Assembly (NCBI RefSeq): GCF_040537815.1
Contig: NZ_JBEWSZ010000003.1
Coordinates: 283,654 to 347,653 of the forward strand
Length of the DNA stretch: 64,000 nt
Reading direction: 5' to 3'
DNA from: Mesorhizobium shangrilense
Lineage (GTDB): Bacteria > Pseudomonadota > Alphaproteobacteria > Rhizobiales > Rhizobiaceae
The translations under genes and the position numbers were made by a program. Within the stretch, counting starts at the first letter, position 1, and the number at the start of each line of letters is the position of its first letter. Shown here piece by piece: positions 63,282-64,000 of this stretch. The notes below the pieces were generated by a model. It saw only the letters and a program-made list of their open reading frames with translations. It was not told the origin of the DNA and did not search any database.

Positions 63282-64000
63282 ATGGAAATGGACGCAATGA
63301 TTTCGACGAAGACGATGCCGCCGGCTCAAGCACATGACTCCGGCGCTTGGACCCTGGAGAAAGCCTTGGCGCTTCACGATGCACCTTTCAACAATCTGCT
63401 TTTCCTGGCGCAAACCGTCCATCGCCAGAATTTCGATCCCAACAAAGTCCAGCTCAGCCGGCTTCTCAGCATCAAGACAGGCGGATGTCCGGAGGATTGC
63501 GGCTATTGCAGCCAGTCGGCGCATCACGAAACCGGCCTGAAGGCATCGAAGCTGATGGAGGTCAAGCGCGTCATCGCCGAGGCGACCAAGGCGCGTGACG
63601 CCGGCGCCACCCGCTATTGCATGGGTGCTGCCTGGCGCAATCCTAAGGCGCGCGACATGGATGCGGTCGTGGCGATGGTCGAAGGCGTCAAGGCGCTCGG
63701 CATGGAGACTTGCATGACGCTCGGCATGCTCGACCTCGGCCAGGCGCAGCAACTGAAAGAGGCTGGCCTCGACTACTACAACCATAACATCGACACCTCC
63801 GAGCGATACTACTCAGAGGTCATCTCGACCCGGTCGTTTGCCGACCGGCTGGATACGCTGGCCAATGTCCGCGACAGCGGCATCAAGGTCTGCTGCGGCG
63901 GCATTGTCGGCATGGGCGAAGAGCCGGCGGACCGGATCGACATGCTGGTCACCTTGGCCAACCTGCCGGAGCATCCGGAAAGCGTTCCGATCAACATGCT
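63282..64000 (+). CDS. bioB: Biotin synthase BioB (runs past window end)
   Basis: Open from ATG 63282 to the window end (about 239 codons; the family has about 320). An AAGGA site precedes the ATG. The radical SAM cluster motif is [20 protein letters not shown] (CxxxCxxC). Then [54 protein letters not shown] and [11 protein letters not shown] give the second cluster ligands. BioB inserts sulfur into dethiobiotin. Its place after nadABC matches known Mesorhizobium symbiosis-island vitamin clusters. Confidence 0.96.
   Translation, partial: MEMDAMISTKTMPPAQAHDSGAWTLEKALALHDAPFNNLLFLAQTVHRQNFDPNKVQLSRLLSIKTGGCPEDCGYCSQSAHHETGLKASKLMEVKRVIAEATKARDAGATRYCMGAAWRNPKARDMDAVVAMVEGVKALGMETCMTLGMLDLGQAQQLKEAGLDYYNHNIDTSERYYSEVISTRSFADRLDTLANVRDSGIKVCCGGIVGMGEEPADRIDMLVTLANLPEHPESVPINM

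Noticed and set aside
1..64000. CRISPR arrays, rRNA and tRNA genes, and tRNA-based attachment sites.
   Set aside because: No regularly spaced repeats, rRNA sequence or tRNA cloverleaf was seen while reading through.

Overview
The window looks like part of a Mesorhizobium symbiosis island (an integrative and conjugative element). It is GC-rich alphaproteobacterial DNA. It carries two nod-box-like NodD operators, nodM, a type III secretion (tts) box in front of a putative effector, microaerobic fixNOQP-fixGHIS with an FnrN-type regulator and hemN, and NAD, pantothenate and biotin genes (nadABC, panBC, start of bioB). Many short or broken genes and IS remnants lie between the intact operons, as expected of an acquired accessory region. 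The species is an inference from gene content; no rRNA or tRNA gene was seen.

Layout. 1-2.7 kb: end of an acyltransferase gene, then a small reverse-strand group (ssDNA-binding protein, secreted nuclease-like protein, lipoprotein). 3.2-5.1 kb: an IS30-family element with a frameshifted transposase, a broken second transposase and a scrap of a phage tail-fibre-like gene. 5.2-9.9 kb: reverse-strand sulfonate-type ABC transporter plus flavin monooxygenase and FMN reductase. 10-11.7 kb: GST and MucR remnants. 11.9-16.3 kb: an MDR-type oxidoreductase and a polar amino-acid ABC transporter (binding protein and two permeases, no ATPase). 16.8-25.8 kb: a decayed mosaic holding one intact MFS exporter and one FAD monooxygenase; the rest are fragments (2OG oxygenase, ABC ATPase, DUF2130, GGDEF with an in-frame stop, a GH127/globin chimera, LacI).

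26-37 kb: the cbb3 oxidase module. fixNOQP (structural subunits) and fixGHIS (assembly and copper insertion) run on the reverse strand. fnrN and hemN are divergent from each other. FNR-like sites lie before fixN, before fixG and between fnrN and hemN, which suggests one low-oxygen regulon. 39-44 kb: an unusual radical SAM protein behind a perfect sigma-54 promoter, a queCDE operon for preQ0, and a repeat-containing putative type III effector behind a tts box. 44-47 kb: fimbrial and helicase remnants and a small HTH gene. 47.6-55.5 kb: nodM behind a nod box, a divergent Fic protein, a PhyH-type dioxygenase, a broken DUF6499/DUF2285 regulator of the kind that activates transfer of these islands, and a TolC-type outer membrane channel behind a second nod box. 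56-64 kb: a frameshifted LuxR-type quorum regulator, then panCB (reverse) and nadQ-nadABC-bioB (forward).

How the parts connect: nod boxes tie nodM and the TolC channel to flavonoid/NodD signalling. The tts box ties the effector to TtsI, itself normally NodD-dependent. The sigma-54 promoter suggests NifA- or RpoN-dependent expression of the radical SAM gene. FnrN couples oxidase and heme synthesis to low oxygen. The vitamin and NAD genes supply cofactors. The broken luxR and DUF2285 genes suggest that extra transfer-control copies have decayed here.
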